A stretch of 43,608 bases of DNA from Rhodobacter sp. CACIA14H1. GTDB lineage: Bacteria; Pseudomonadota; Alphaproteobacteria; Rhodobacterales; Rhodobacteraceae. The DNA is taken from positions 1 through 43,608 of the forward strand of contig AYNO01000010.1 in the NCBI GenBank assembly GCA_000500915.1. The letters run 5' to 3'. The translations under genes and the position numbers were made by a program. The notes under the pieces were generated by a model. It did not search any database and was not told where the DNA came from. It worked only from the letters and a program-made list of their open reading frames with translations. Positions 16,016 through 23,964 of the stretch are shown one piece after another (position 1 is the stretch's first letter; each line of letters begins with the position of its first letter).

Positions 16016-16879
16016 TTACCGCAGGCGGCGGATCAGGCTGGACGTGTCGTTGCGCCCGCCGCCCATCAGCTGCACATCCTTGTAGAACTGGTCCACCAGT
16101 GCCGTGACGGGCAGCGCGGCGCCGATTTCGTCCGCCGTCTTCAGGCAGATGGCCAGGTCCTTGCGCATCCAGTCCACCGCAAAGCCGAAGTCGAAGCTGT
16201 CGGCCAGCATCGTCTTGTGGCGGTTGACCATCTGCCACGATCCCGCCGCGCCCTGGCTGATGACTTCCACCACCGCCTCGCCGTCGAGACCCGCCTTCTG
16301 CCCGAAGGCGAGCGCCTCGGACAGGCCCTGCATCAGTCCGGCGATGCAGATCTGGTTCATCATCTTGGCCAGTTGCCCTGCCCCGCTGTCGCCCAGACGG
16401 CGGCAGATGCGGGCATAGGCGGCCATCACCGGTTCGGCGCGGGCATAGTCGGCTTCGGTGCCGCCGCACATGATGGAAAGCGCACCGTTCTCCGCCCCCG
16501 CCTGGCCGCCCGAGACGGGGGCATCGACGAAGCCTATGGCCTTTTCGCGGGCGATGGCGGCCAGTTCCCGCGTGACCTGTGCCGAGACGGTGGTGTGGTC
16601 GATGAAGAGCGTGCCTGCCGCCATGGCGGGAAAGGCGCCGTCGGGGCCGGTGCAGACCTGCCGCAGGTCGTCATCGTTGCCGACGCAGGCAAGGACGATG
16701 TCCGCGCCTGCCGCCGCTTCGGCGGGGGTGCGGGCCATGCCTCCGCCATGGGCCGCGACCCAGGCTCCCGCGCGGGCGGTGGTGCGGTTATAGACCGTCA
16801 CCGCATGCCCCTTGGCCGCAAGGTGCCGCGCCATCGGGCCGCCCATCACGCCCAGTCCCAGAAATGCCAGCCGCGCCAT
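16016..16879 (-). CDS. NAD(P)-dependent beta-hydroxyacid dehydrogenase (3-hydroxyisobutyrate dehydrogenase family)
   Basis: A 287-residue oxidoreductase with an N-terminal Rossmann domain (ARLAFLGLGVMGGPMARHL, dinucleotide fold) and an all-helical C-terminal domain. The substrate-binding DAPVSGGQAGAENG and the catalytic lysine motif GAGQLAKMMNQI are present. Family members act on 3-hydroxyisobutyrate, tartronate semialdehyde, L-serine or succinate semialdehyde; the sequence alone does not choose between them. Tyr in VYNRTT replaces the Asp often found after the second strand in NAD users, which favours NADP, weakly. The ATG at 16879 gives the standard start. It is divergent from the acylase gene, with 82 bases between them. 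Confidence 0.9.
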   Translation of the reverse strand: MARLAFLGLGVMGGPMARHLAAKGHAVTVYNRTTARAGAWVAAHGGGMARTPAEAAAGADIVLACVGNDDDLRQVCTGPDGAFPAMAAGTLFIDHTTVSAQVTRELAAIAREKAIGFVDAPVSGGQAGAENGALSIMCGGTEADYARAEPVMAAYARICRRLGDSGAGQLAKMMNQICIAGLMQGLSEALAFGQKAGLDGEAVVEVISQGAAGSWQMVNRHKTMLADSFDFGFAVDWMRKDLAICLKTADEIGAALPVTALVDQFYKDVQLMGGGRNDTSSLIRRLR

Positions 16880-16961
16880 GTCAGTCCCCTGTCCAGATTG
16901 CCCTTCGGTCCGCGATGGACTAGGAAGCCATCCGTCAACTGCCGTCAAGAACGGGCCCCGG

Positions 16962-19475
16962 ATGTTCCTTGTCTTTCGCTGGATGTTGCGCCTGTTCACG
17001 GGGCTTCTGGTGCTGGCACTGCTGGCGCTGGTGATCCTGTATTACTTCCTGTCGCGGTCGCTGCCCGATTATGGCGAGAGTTTCCGCATCGACGGCATCT
17101 CTGCGCCGGTGGAGATCGTGCGGAACAATGACAACGTGCCCCATATCTTCGGCGCGACGGACGGGGATGTCTATTTCGCGCTGGGTTTCGCCCATGCGCA
17201 GGACAGGCTGTGGCAGATGACGATGCTGCGCCGCACGGTGCAGGGGCGGCTGTCCGAGGTGTTCGGTGCGCGGACGGTGAAGATCGACGAGCTGATGCGG
17301 CGCTATGACCTGTACGGGCTGGCGCAGCAGTCGGTGGCGGTGCAGGACGCGGCGACGATGGCGGCGCTGGAGTCCTATGCGCGGGGCGTGAATGCCTGGA
17401 TCGGACAGGTGAACCGCGATGCGCGGGGGCGCGGGGCGCCGGAGTTCTTCCTGTTTTCCAACGAGATCGCGGCCTGGCAGCCGGCGGATTCCATCGCGCT
17501 GCTGAAGCTGATGGCGTTGCAGCTTTCGGGGCAGCTGGAGGAAGAGGTGTTGCGGGCGCGGGTGTGGCTGCTGCTGCCTGCGGCGCGGGTGGCGGATATC
17601 CTGCCCGACGATCCGTCGCAGGGGGTGATGGCGCCGCGTGACTATGCGGCGATCGTGCCGGGGGTGGCGCCTTCGTCGGCCCCGCTGCGGATGGCGGTCA
17701 ATGACGTCCTGTCGCCCTTCCCGACGCGCGAGCTGGCGGGGGCGTCGAACAGCTGGGCCGCCGCGCCCGCACGGTCGGCGGCGGGGGGGACATTGCTGGC
17801 CAATGACCCGCATCTGGGCTTTTCGGCGCCGACCATCTGGTATCTGGCGCGGCTGCAATTGCAGTCGGGCGGGGTGATCGGCGGAACGATCCCGGGGATT
17901 CCGGCCGTGCTGGTCGGCCGGTCGGAGCGGTTGGGCTGGGGCCTGACCTCCAGCTATGCCGATGATCAGGACCTGTATATCGAGGCGGTGAACCCCGCCA
18001 ATCCGGAGCAATACCGCACGCCCGACGGGTGGAAGGCCTTCGAGACGCGGCGGTCCATCATCACGGTGAAGGACGCGCCGCCGGTGACGATTACCCTGCG
18101 CTGGACCGATAACGGCCCGGTATTGCCCGGCACGCATTACGACATCGGGTCGGTCACGCCCGGCGGGCATGTCGCGTCAGTGGCGTGGACGGCGCTGACG
18201 GGGGCGGATACGTCGATGACCGCCGTCATCCGCATGATGGGCGCGGGATCGGTGGCCGAAGCGGTGGAGGCGGGGCGGCTGGTCGTGGCACCGGCGCAGA
18301 ACGTGATGCTGGCGGACCGGCGGGGGATCGCGCTGCAACTGATGGGCGCCCTGCCCGCCCGTGACCCCGCAAGCCAGTCGCAGGGGCGGATGCCGCAGCC
18401 CGGCTGGATTGCCGCGAACCGCTGGCAGGGGATTCTGCCCTACGAGGACAACCCGCGCGAGGTGAACCCGACGGCGGGGCTGCTGGGCAACACGAACAAC
18501 AAGACCGTGGACCGGCCCTTCCCGAAGCATGTCTCTTTCGACTGGGGCGATACGCAGCGCATCCAGCGCTGGCTGACGCTGATGAAGGCGCGGGAAGTGC
18601 ATACGCGGGAAAGCTTCATCGAGGCACAGCTTGATACGGTCAGTTTCACCGCGCGGTCGCTGCTGCCGCTGATCGGGGCGGATCTGTGGTTCACGGGAGA
18701 GGCGGCACCGGAAGGCACGCCCGAACGGCTGCGCCAGCGGGCGCTGGAGATTCTGGCGGCGTGGAATGGCGAGATGAGCGAGCATCTGCCCGAACCGCTG
18801 ATCTATCAGGCTTGGGTGCGGGCCCTGCAGGACCGGCTGATCCGGGACGAGCTGGGGCCCCTGGCCGATACCTTCACCCATATCGAGCCGGTCTTCATCG
18901 AGCGGGTCTATCGCAACGTGGACGGGGCAAGCGTCTGGTGCGACATCGTGCAGTCGGCGATGGTGGAAAGCTGTTCCGACCTTGCGCGGATCGCGCTGGA
19001 CGATGCGCTGCTGTCGCTGTCGGAAACCTATGGGCCGAACCCCGAAAGCTGGCGCTGGGGCGATGCGCATCAGGCGACGCATGACCATCCGATCCTGGGC
19101 AACATCCCGATCCTGCGCTATTTCGTGAACATCCGCCAATCGACCAGCGGCGACGACCACACCCTGCTGCGCGGCAAGACCAAGGGCGAGGGGCCGAACC
19201 CCTTTCTGAACGTCCATGGCGCGGGCTATCGCGGGGTCTATGATTTCGCGGACCCGGATTCGTCGGTCTTCATCACCTCGACCGGGCAGTCGGGGCATCC
19301 GCTGAGCCGGTTCTATGACGATCTGGGCGAGCTGTGGCGCGGGGGGAATATGTGCCCATGTCGCTGGACCCGGAACTGGCGCGGGCGGCGGCGGTGGGCA
19401 TCACCACGCTGTCCCCGGCGGGGGCGCAATAGCCCCCTGCCCTGCGGCATGTCCCTGCGACGCCGCATCCCTTGA
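16962..19475 (+). CDS. Penicillin acylase family amidase, 3' end frameshifted
   Basis: An N-terminal-nucleophile hydrolase that cleaves amide bonds of acylated substrates such as beta-lactams or acyl-homoserine lactones. A signal anchor (RLFTGLLVLALLALVILYYFL) is followed by the alpha-chain region NNDNVPHIFGATDGDVYFALG. The autoprocessing/catalytic Ser262 lies in GASNSWAA, followed by the typical LLANDPHLGF. The substrate is unknown. After LWRGG the frame as read gives a basic, family-unlike tail to 19475. One extra base in the six-G run at 19341-19346 restores EYVPMSLDPELARAAAV and a stop at 19430-19432 (823 residues). The disruption costs only about 30 C-terminal residues, so activity could survive even if it is real. 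Confidence 0.9.
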   Translation: MFLVFRWMLRLFTGLLVLALLALVILYYFLSRSLPDYGESFRIDGISAPVEIVRNNDNVPHIFGATDGDVYFALGFAHAQDRLWQMTMLRRTVQGRLSEVFGARTVKIDELMRRYDLYGLAQQSVAVQDAATMAALESYARGVNAWIGQVNRDARGRGAPEFFLFSNEIAAWQPADSIALLKLMALQLSGQLEEEVLRARVWLLLPAARVADILPDDPSQGVMAPRDYAAIVPGVAPSSAPLRMAVNDVLSPFPTRELAGASNSWAAAPARSAAGGTLLANDPHLGFSAPTIWYLARLQLQSGGVIGGTIPGIPAVLVGRSERLGWGLTSSYADDQDLYIEAVNPANPEQYRTPDGWKAFETRRSIITVKDAPPVTITLRWTDNGPVLPGTHYDIGSVTPGGHVASVAWTALTGADTSMTAVIRMMGAGSVAEAVEAGRLVVAPAQNVMLADRRGIALQLMGALPARDPASQSQGRMPQPGWIAANRWQGILPYEDNPREVNPTAGLLGNTNNKTVDRPFPKHVSFDWGDTQRIQRWLTLMKAREVHTRESFIEAQLDTVSFTARSLLPLIGADLWFTGEAAPEGTPERLRQRALEILAAWNGEMSEHLPEPLIYQAWVRALQDRLIRDELGPLADTFTHIEPVFIERVYRNVDGASVWCDIVQSAMVESCSDLARIALDDALLSLSETYGPNPESWRWGDAHQATHDHPILGNIPILRYFVNIRQSTSGDDHTLLRGKTKGEGPNPFLNVHGAGYRGVYDFADPDSSVFITSTGQSGHPLSRFYDDLGELWRGGNMCPCRWTRNWRGRRRWASPRCPRRGRNSPLPCGMSLRRRIP

Positions 19476-19497
19476 CCTTTGGCCGCTTCGCCACACC

Positions 19498-19517
19498 ATT
19501 GCGCAACAATATTGCGC
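19498..19517. promoter_or_regulatory. ATTGCGC direct repeat / TTGCGCAA dyad upstream of the hydratase gene
   Basis: ATTGCGC occurs at 19498-19504 and 19511-19517, 13 bases apart; TTGCGCAA (19499-19506) is a perfect 8-bp dyad and CAATATTG (19507-19514) another. The block ends 24 bases before the hydratase start. A regulator binding site is plausible, but its regulator cannot be named. Confidence 0.4.
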
Positions 19518-19541
19518 GATGCGGACAGGCGGGGACAGGAA

Positions 19542-20360
19542 ATGACCGGAACCTTCGACCCTTGGGTGGGTCGGGTGGAAGAGGCCGTGGATACGGTCAG
19601 CCCCCGTCAGGCACGCCAGATGGCGGCCACGCTGGGCGTCGCCTGCGACTGTGCGGCGGGGGCGGTGCTGCCGGTGCTGTGGCACTGGATGGGCTGGACG
19701 CCCGAGGCGCCGATGGCGGAACTGGGCCCTGACGGGCATCCGGCGCGGGGCGGCTTCCTGCCGCCCGTGCCGCTGGAACGGCGGATGTGGGCGGGCGGGC
19801 GGCTGCGGTTCCACGCGCCGCTGCGCATCGGGCAGGAGATGCGGCGCCGGTCGGAAATCGTGAAGGTATCGGAAAAGACGGGCACGACGGGGCGGATGGT
19901 CTTTGTCACCTTCGCGCATCGGGTGGAGGGGTCCGAGGGGCTGGCGGTCGAGGAGGAGCAGGACATCGTCTATATCGCCATGCCCGACCGGTTCACGCCG
20001 CCCCCGCCGGTTGCCGCGCCCGTGGCCGATTGGGCAGAGCCTGTGGCGGTGGACGAGGTGCGGCTGTTCCGCTTCTCTGCCCTGACCTTCAACGCGCATC
20101 GCATCCATTTCGACCTGCCCTATGCGACGGGGGTGGAGAAATATCCCGGTCTGGTGGTGCATGGGCCGTTGCAGGCGATGCTGCTGATGCAGGCCGCACG
20201 GGCGCGGCGCGGGGGGGCGGTGCCTGCGGGCTATCGCTTCCGGGGCGTGCGGCCGGCCTTCCATTTCGACGCGCTGACGTTGCAGGGCGCAGGCGACGGG
20301 GTGGCGACGGTGAACGGGGACGGGCTGGTCTGTATGCAGGCCGGGATGGAGTGGGAATAG
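19542..20360 (+). CDS. Mesaconyl-C4-CoA hydratase-like / FAS1-type dehydratase (MaoC superfamily)
   Basis: A 272-residue double-hotdog protein. The N-terminal half has the dehydratase-like segment ending in DGHPARGGFLPPVPLERRMWAGGRL; the C-terminal half carries the hydratase active-site region FSALTFNAHRIHFDLPYA, a variant of the MaoC motif with a catalytic His, and VVHGPLQAMLL. This layout matches Meh-type mesaconyl-CoA hydratases and relatives of fungal FAS1 dehydratase. The ATG at 19542 follows AGGAA. It is directly followed (3 bases) by a CaiB/BaiF CoA-transferase, a pairing seen in pathways for C4/C5 dicarboxylic acids such as mesaconate, citramalate or itaconate. The true substrate is inference. 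Confidence 0.78.
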   Translation: MTGTFDPWVGRVEEAVDTVSPRQARQMAATLGVACDCAAGAVLPVLWHWMGWTPEAPMAELGPDGHPARGGFLPPVPLERRMWAGGRLRFHAPLRIGQEMRRRSEIVKVSEKTGTTGRMVFVTFAHRVEGSEGLAVEEEQDIVYIAMPDRFTPPPPVAAPVADWAEPVAVDEVRLFRFSALTFNAHRIHFDLPYATGVEKYPGLVVHGPLQAMLLMQAARARRGGAVPAGYRFRGVRPAFHFDALTLQGAGDGVATVNGDGLVCMQAGMEWE

Positions 20361-20363
20361 GCC

Positions 20364-21595
20364 ATGGGAATCTTGTCGGGAATGCGGGTGGTGGAAGGGT
20401 CGGCCTTCGTGGCGGTGCCCTTGGCGGGGATGACGCTGGCGCAGATGGGGGCGGATGTGATCCGCTTCGACCGGCCGCAGGGCGGGCTGGACGCGCATCG
20501 CTGGCCGGTGACGCGGGACGGGACAAGCCTGTTCTGGGCGGGGCTGAACAAGGGCAAGCGGTCGCTGGCCGTGGACATGAGCCGCCCCGAGGGGCAGGAG
20601 ATCATCACCGACCTGATCTGCGCCCCGGGCGAGGATGCGGGGATGTTCCTGACAAACCTCCGGGTGCGGGGCTGGATGGATTATCCGGCGCTGAAGGCGC
20701 GGCGGGAGGATCTGATCATGGTCAGCCTGACCGGCACGCGGCGGGGGGAGCCTGCGGTGGATTACACGGTGAATCCGGCGCTGGGCTTTCCCATGGCGAC
20801 GGGGGCGGAAGGGTCAACCGAGCCGGTGGCCCATGTGCTGCCAGCCTGGGATTGCATCGCGGGGGGGATGGTGGTGCAGGCGCTGCTGGCGGCGGAACGG
20901 CACCGGCTGCGCACGGGCAAGGGGCAGGTGGCGGAACTGGCGCTGAAGGATGTGGCGGCGGCGATGCTGGCCAATCTGGGGATCGTGGGCGAGGTGGTGG
21001 CGAACGGGGTGGACGGCCCAAGGCGGGCAATGCGCTGTACGGTGCCTACGGGCAGGATTTCGCGCTGGCCTGCGGGCGGCGGGTGATGGTGATCGGGCTG
21101 ACGGACCGGCAGTGGCGGGGCCTGTGCAAGGTGCTGGGGATGGAACAGGCGGTGGCCAATCTGGGGCAGCGCATGGCGCTGGACCTGTCGAAGGAGGGCG
21201 ACCGCTGGGCCGCGCGGAAGGAGATCACGGCGCTGTTCGCGCCGTGGTTCGCGGCGCGGCGACTGGAGGAGGTGGGGCCGCTGTTCGACGGGGCGGGGCT
21301 GACATGGTCGGTCTTCCGGTCCTTCGCCGAAGCCGTGGCCGAGGACCCCGACCTGTCGCCGGACAACCCGATGTTCGCGCTGCTGGACCAGCCCGGTGTC
21401 GGGTCCCTGCCGGTGCCGGGATCGCCCGTGACCTTTTCCGATCTGGAGCGGATGGGACCCGCGCCCGCGCCGGTGCTGGGAGAGCATACGGAGGCCATCC
21501 TGGCGGACGTGCTGGGGCTGGGATCGGGGCAGATCGGCAGGCTGATGGACGATGGCGTGGTGTCGCAGGGCATCGTGCCGAAACGGGCGGCCTGA
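20364..21595 (+). pseudogene. CaiB/BaiF family CoA-transferase, split by one apparent missing base
   Basis: A class III CoA-transferase that moves CoA between acyl groups without free intermediates. The first part (from MGILSGMRVVEGSAFVAVPLAGMTLA) contains the cofactor-binding N-terminal region and RFDRPQGG, and reads to a stop at 21086. The second part continues in another frame from RPKAGNALYGAYGQDFA to IVPKRAA. The family pattern runs across the junction if one base is added next to 21014 (GAC-GG read as GAC-CGG); this gives about 410 residues, the normal length. No other damage is seen. Whether this is a sequencing error or a real mutation cannot be decided here. It is coupled to the hydratase upstream. 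Confidence 0.85.
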
Positions 21596-21619
21596 GGGCA
21601 ATCTTTTTCAGTTCGGGAA

Positions 21620-21716
21620 CTTTCAACGGAGCGTGACCCACCCCACATCGGGGGGGACGGTCCGCCGCTGTCTGGCGCCGGCTGGCTGCCGCAAGCGGAC
21701 CGTCCAACGTTGAAAG
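21620..21716 (+). promoter_or_regulatory. Structured leader upstream of the universal stress protein gene
   Basis: Outer arms CTTTCAACG (21620-21628) and CGTTGAAAG (21708-21716), and inner arms GGACGGTCCGC (21655-21665) and GCGGACCGTCC (21695-21705), are both perfect complements. The inner loop is 29 bases and itself contains a GGCGCC palindrome. The outer right arm ends only a few bases before the ribosome site GGAGAGGG. The fold could control translation or mark the end of the CoA-transferase transcript. No T-run follows. Confidence 0.6.
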
Positions 21717-21730
21717 GACGGAGAGGGATG

Positions 21731-22549
21731 ATGACCCGTATCGCCTATGTACCGCTGGCGACCTATCCCGAGGCGGCGGGGGATGCCGCCGTGACCGCCG
21801 TACTGCGCTGGACCGCGACGCTGGGGCTGCGGCTGGATGCGACGGTGTTCGAGGTGGAGATACCGCAGCCGGTGACGCCCTTCGGCAGCGTCCTGCTGGA
21901 TATCCCCGATCTGGTCCGCCGCGCCGAGGAGAAGAGCCGCGCCGATGCCGACCGCATCGCGGGGCTGCTGCTGGCGGCGGGGGCGGATGTGGGCTGTTCG
22001 CGGCGCAGGGTCGTCGTCGGGGCGGCCGAGGATGTGGCGGTGGCCGAGGCGCGGCTGCGCGATCTGGCGGTGCTGCCGGTGGTGCCGGGGGCGATGCATG
22101 ACATGGCGCTGGCGCTGGTCTTCGGCGCGGGGCGTCCGGTGCTGCTGCTGCCGGTGGAGGCTGCGCCGCAGGCCGTGCGGCATCTGGCGGTGGCCTGGGA
22201 CGGCAGCCGCGTCGCGGCGCGGGCGCTGCGCGACGGGCTGGACCTGCTGGAGCCGGGCGGGAAGGTGTCGGTCCTGACGGTGACGGGCGAGAAGTCGCTG
22301 GCGGCCACGGCGGCGGCCGAGGATGTGGTGCGGATGCTGGGCCGCAAGGGCCTGCGTGCCGAGGCGGTGATCGCGCAGGCGCAGGGGCGTGCGGTGTCGG
22401 CCGCGTTGCAGGATTCGGCGCGGATCGCGGGGGCGGACCTGCTGGCCATGGGCGGGTTCGGCCATTCGCGCCTGCGGGATTTCGTGCTGGGCGGCGTGAC
22501 GAAGGACATGCTGTCAGAGGCGGCGATGCCGCTGCTGCTGTCGCATTGA
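21731..22549 (+). CDS. Universal stress protein (UspA family)
   Basis: A 272-residue protein of about double the single-domain Usp size. The N-terminal half (MTRIAYVPLATYPEA onward) is a degenerate Usp fold and the C-terminal half is canonical, with VAWDGSRVAARAL and the nucleotide-binding signature GADLLAMGGFGHSRLRDFVLGGVTKDML near the end. Such proteins bind ATP and help survival under starvation or oxidative stress; the mechanism is not known in detail. The ATG at 21731 has GGAG at 7 bases; the ATG at 21728 is the alternative. The gene is preceded by the structured leader and ends at a strong hairpin. Confidence 0.88.
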   Translation: MTRIAYVPLATYPEAAGDAAVTAVLRWTATLGLRLDATVFEVEIPQPVTPFGSVLLDIPDLVRRAEEKSRADADRIAGLLLAAGADVGCSRRRVVVGAAEDVAVAEARLRDLAVLPVVPGAMHDMALALVFGAGRPVLLLPVEAAPQAVRHLAVAWDGSRVAARALRDGLDLLEPGGKVSVLTVTGEKSLAATAAAEDVVRMLGRKGLRAEAVIAQAQGRAVSAALQDSARIAGADLLAMGGFGHSRLRDFVLGGVTKDMLSEAAMPLLLSH

Positions 22550-22552
22550 CCC

Positions 22553-22578
22553 GGCAGGGGCGGCGGACCGCCCCTGCC
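22553..22578. terminator. Bidirectional hairpin terminator
   Basis: GGCAGGGGCGG (22553-22563), loop CGGA, CCGCCCCTGCC (22568-22578): an 11-bp perfect stem with a 4-base loop, in the 48-base gap between the converging stress-protein and reductase genes. Confidence 0.8.
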
Positions 22579-22597
22579 CCAGCCCCTGCCCCGCCCG

Positions 22598-23437
22598 TCA
22601 GGCCAGCGCTGCGGCGACCGTCGCCGCCATCGGCGTGGTGGGCCGCCCGATCAGGCGCGACAGGGTGCGGCTGTCGTCGTAGAGCGCACCCTTGCCCGCC
22701 TGCACGTCGCTGTCGGCCAGCACATGGGCGAAACCGGCGGGCACGCCGAAGGATTGCAGGATGCCCGCATAGGTTTCCGCCGGCAGGTCGTTATAGGGGA
22801 TCGTCTTGCCCGTCTGGCGCGACACTTCGGCGGCGAGGTCGGCATAGGTATGGGCGCTGTCGCCGGCCAGTTCATGGGCCTTGCCTGCATGGGCGTCATC
22901 CAGCGCCGCGACGGCGACCGCTTCGGCATAATCCGCCCGCGCGGCCGAGGAGAACCGCCCCTGCCCCGCCGCACCGATCAGCGCCCCAGCCGCGATGGCC
23001 CCGCGCAGGGTGCCGGTGTGGTTTTCGGTGTACCAGCCGTTGCGCAGGAAGGTGAAGGCCAGCCCCGAGTCGCGGATCGCCTCTTCCGTGGCCTTGTGGT
23101 CGGCGGCGAGCAGCATGGGCGAGCTGTCGGCCCGCAGGATCGAGGTGTAGAGGATGCGCCCGACGCCCGCACCTTTGGCCGCCGCGATGACGCTGCGGTG
23201 CTGGCCGACACGGTCGTCAACATCGTTGGACGAGATCAGGACGAGGGTTTTCACACCCGCCAGCGCCGGGGCCAGCGTCGCGGTGGACTTGTAGTCGAAG
23301 GCGCGGGCCCCGGTTCCGAGGTCGGCAGCCTTGGCCGGATCGCGGGCCAGCGCGACAGGGGCAGCGCCCCGCGACTTCAGCGCGGCGATGGCAAGGCGGC
23401 CGAGCTGGCCGGTGGCTCCGGTGATGGCAATGGTCAT
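22598..23437 (-). CDS. NmrA/QorB-like NAD(P)H-dependent oxidoreductase
   Basis: A 279-residue atypical short-chain dehydrogenase with the N-terminal nucleotide-binding motif ITGATGQLGRLAI and the later VLISSNDVDDRVGQHRSV and FLRNGWYTENH motifs typical of QorB/NmrA-type quinone reductases and redox-sensing regulators. It probably reduces quinones or related electrophiles in the cytoplasm. It is divergent from an HxlR-type regulator gene across a 111-base region with a clear dyad operator, the arrangement of qor/qorR-type pairs in which the regulator represses the reductase until oxidised. Substrate preference is not visible. Confidence 0.87.
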   Translation of the reverse strand: MTIAITGATGQLGRLAIAALKSRGAAPVALARDPAKAADLGTGARAFDYKSTATLAPALAGVKTLVLISSNDVDDRVGQHRSVIAAAKGAGVGRILYTSILRADSSPMLLAADHKATEEAIRDSGLAFTFLRNGWYTENHTGTLRGAIAAGALIGAAGQGRFSSAARADYAEAVAVAALDDAHAGKAHELAGDSAHTYADLAAEVSRQTGKTIPYNDLPAETYAGILQSFGVPAGFAHVLADSDVQAGKGALYDDSRTLSRLIGRPTTPMAATVAAALA

Positions 23438-23483
23438 GGGTCACTCCGTTTCCTTGATGGGGTGGTATGGAGATGACGGGTTT

Positions 23484-23518
23484 ACTTACGAAAAGGAAGT
23501 ACGTACTTTTTAGTAAGT
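23484..23518. promoter_or_regulatory. Nested palindromic operator between the reductase and HxlR genes
   Basis: A perfect 12-bp palindrome AAGTACGTACTT (23497-23508) sits inside a wider dyad ACTTAC (23484-23489) ... GTAAGT (23513-23518). Base composition is much more AT-rich than around it. The site is centred about 50 bases before the regulator start and 64 bases before the reductase start, as expected for an HxlR-type dimer controlling both genes. Confidence 0.7.
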
Positions 23519-23548
23519 GTATCGAATTTTCGCACAGGGCAGACTGCC

Positions 23549-23929
23549 ATGAAGGACTACCCCGCCGCGCCCCCCGGTGCCAAAGCCAATGTCCTGCATC
23601 CGCTCTGCCCGTCGCGGCAGGTCTTGCAGCATCTGACCAGCCGCTGGGGCGCGCTGGTGCTGGTGGCGCTGGCGGGGGAGCGGACGCTGCGGTTTTCGCA
23701 ACTCCGCCGCGAGTTGGGGGATGTGAGCGAGCGGATGCTGTCGCAGACCCTGCAGGGGCTGGAAGGGCACGGGATGGTGCGGCGCGTGGCGCATGACGTG
23801 GTGCCGCCGCATGTGGACTATTCGCTGACCGAGATCGGCGAGGAAGCGGCGGCGCATGTCCGTGCGCTGGCGGGATGGGTGGAGCGGCGGCTGCCTGAGA
23901 TACTGGCGGGGCGTGGCGCGGGGGGGTGA
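23549..23929 (+). CDS. HxlR-family transcriptional regulator
   Basis: A 126-residue winged-helix regulator. The family motif CPSRQVLQHLTSRWGALVLVAL starts near residue 19, followed by RFSQLRRELGDVSERMLSQTLQGLEGHGMVRR (recognition helix and wing) and HVDYSLTEIGEEA. The single N-terminal Cys is at the position used for thiol or aldehyde sensing in QorR- and HypR-like members, so a redox or electrophile signal is likely. It is divergent from the quinone-reductase-like gene with a shared palindromic operator, and converges on the AT-rich gene that ends 35 bases away. Confidence 0.88.
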   Translation: MKDYPAAPPGAKANVLHPLCPSRQVLQHLTSRWGALVLVALAGERTLRFSQLRRELGDVSERMLSQTLQGLEGHGMVRRVAHDVVPPHVDYSLTEIGEEAAAHVRALAGWVERRLPEILAGRGAGG

Positions 23930-23964
23930 GAATGGGCAGGTCTAGAGATAGGCACTCAAAAACG

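Noticed and set aside
19787-21595. 602-codon frame as one protein
   Set aside because: Only its last third (from RPKAGNALYG) is real; the rest is out of frame with the hydratase and CoA-transferase. It reflects the frameshift, not a fusion.
22546-23055. 169-codon plus-strand frame opposite the NmrA-type reductase
   Set aside because: Pro/Arg-rich shadow with no motif; the minus-strand reductase is clear.
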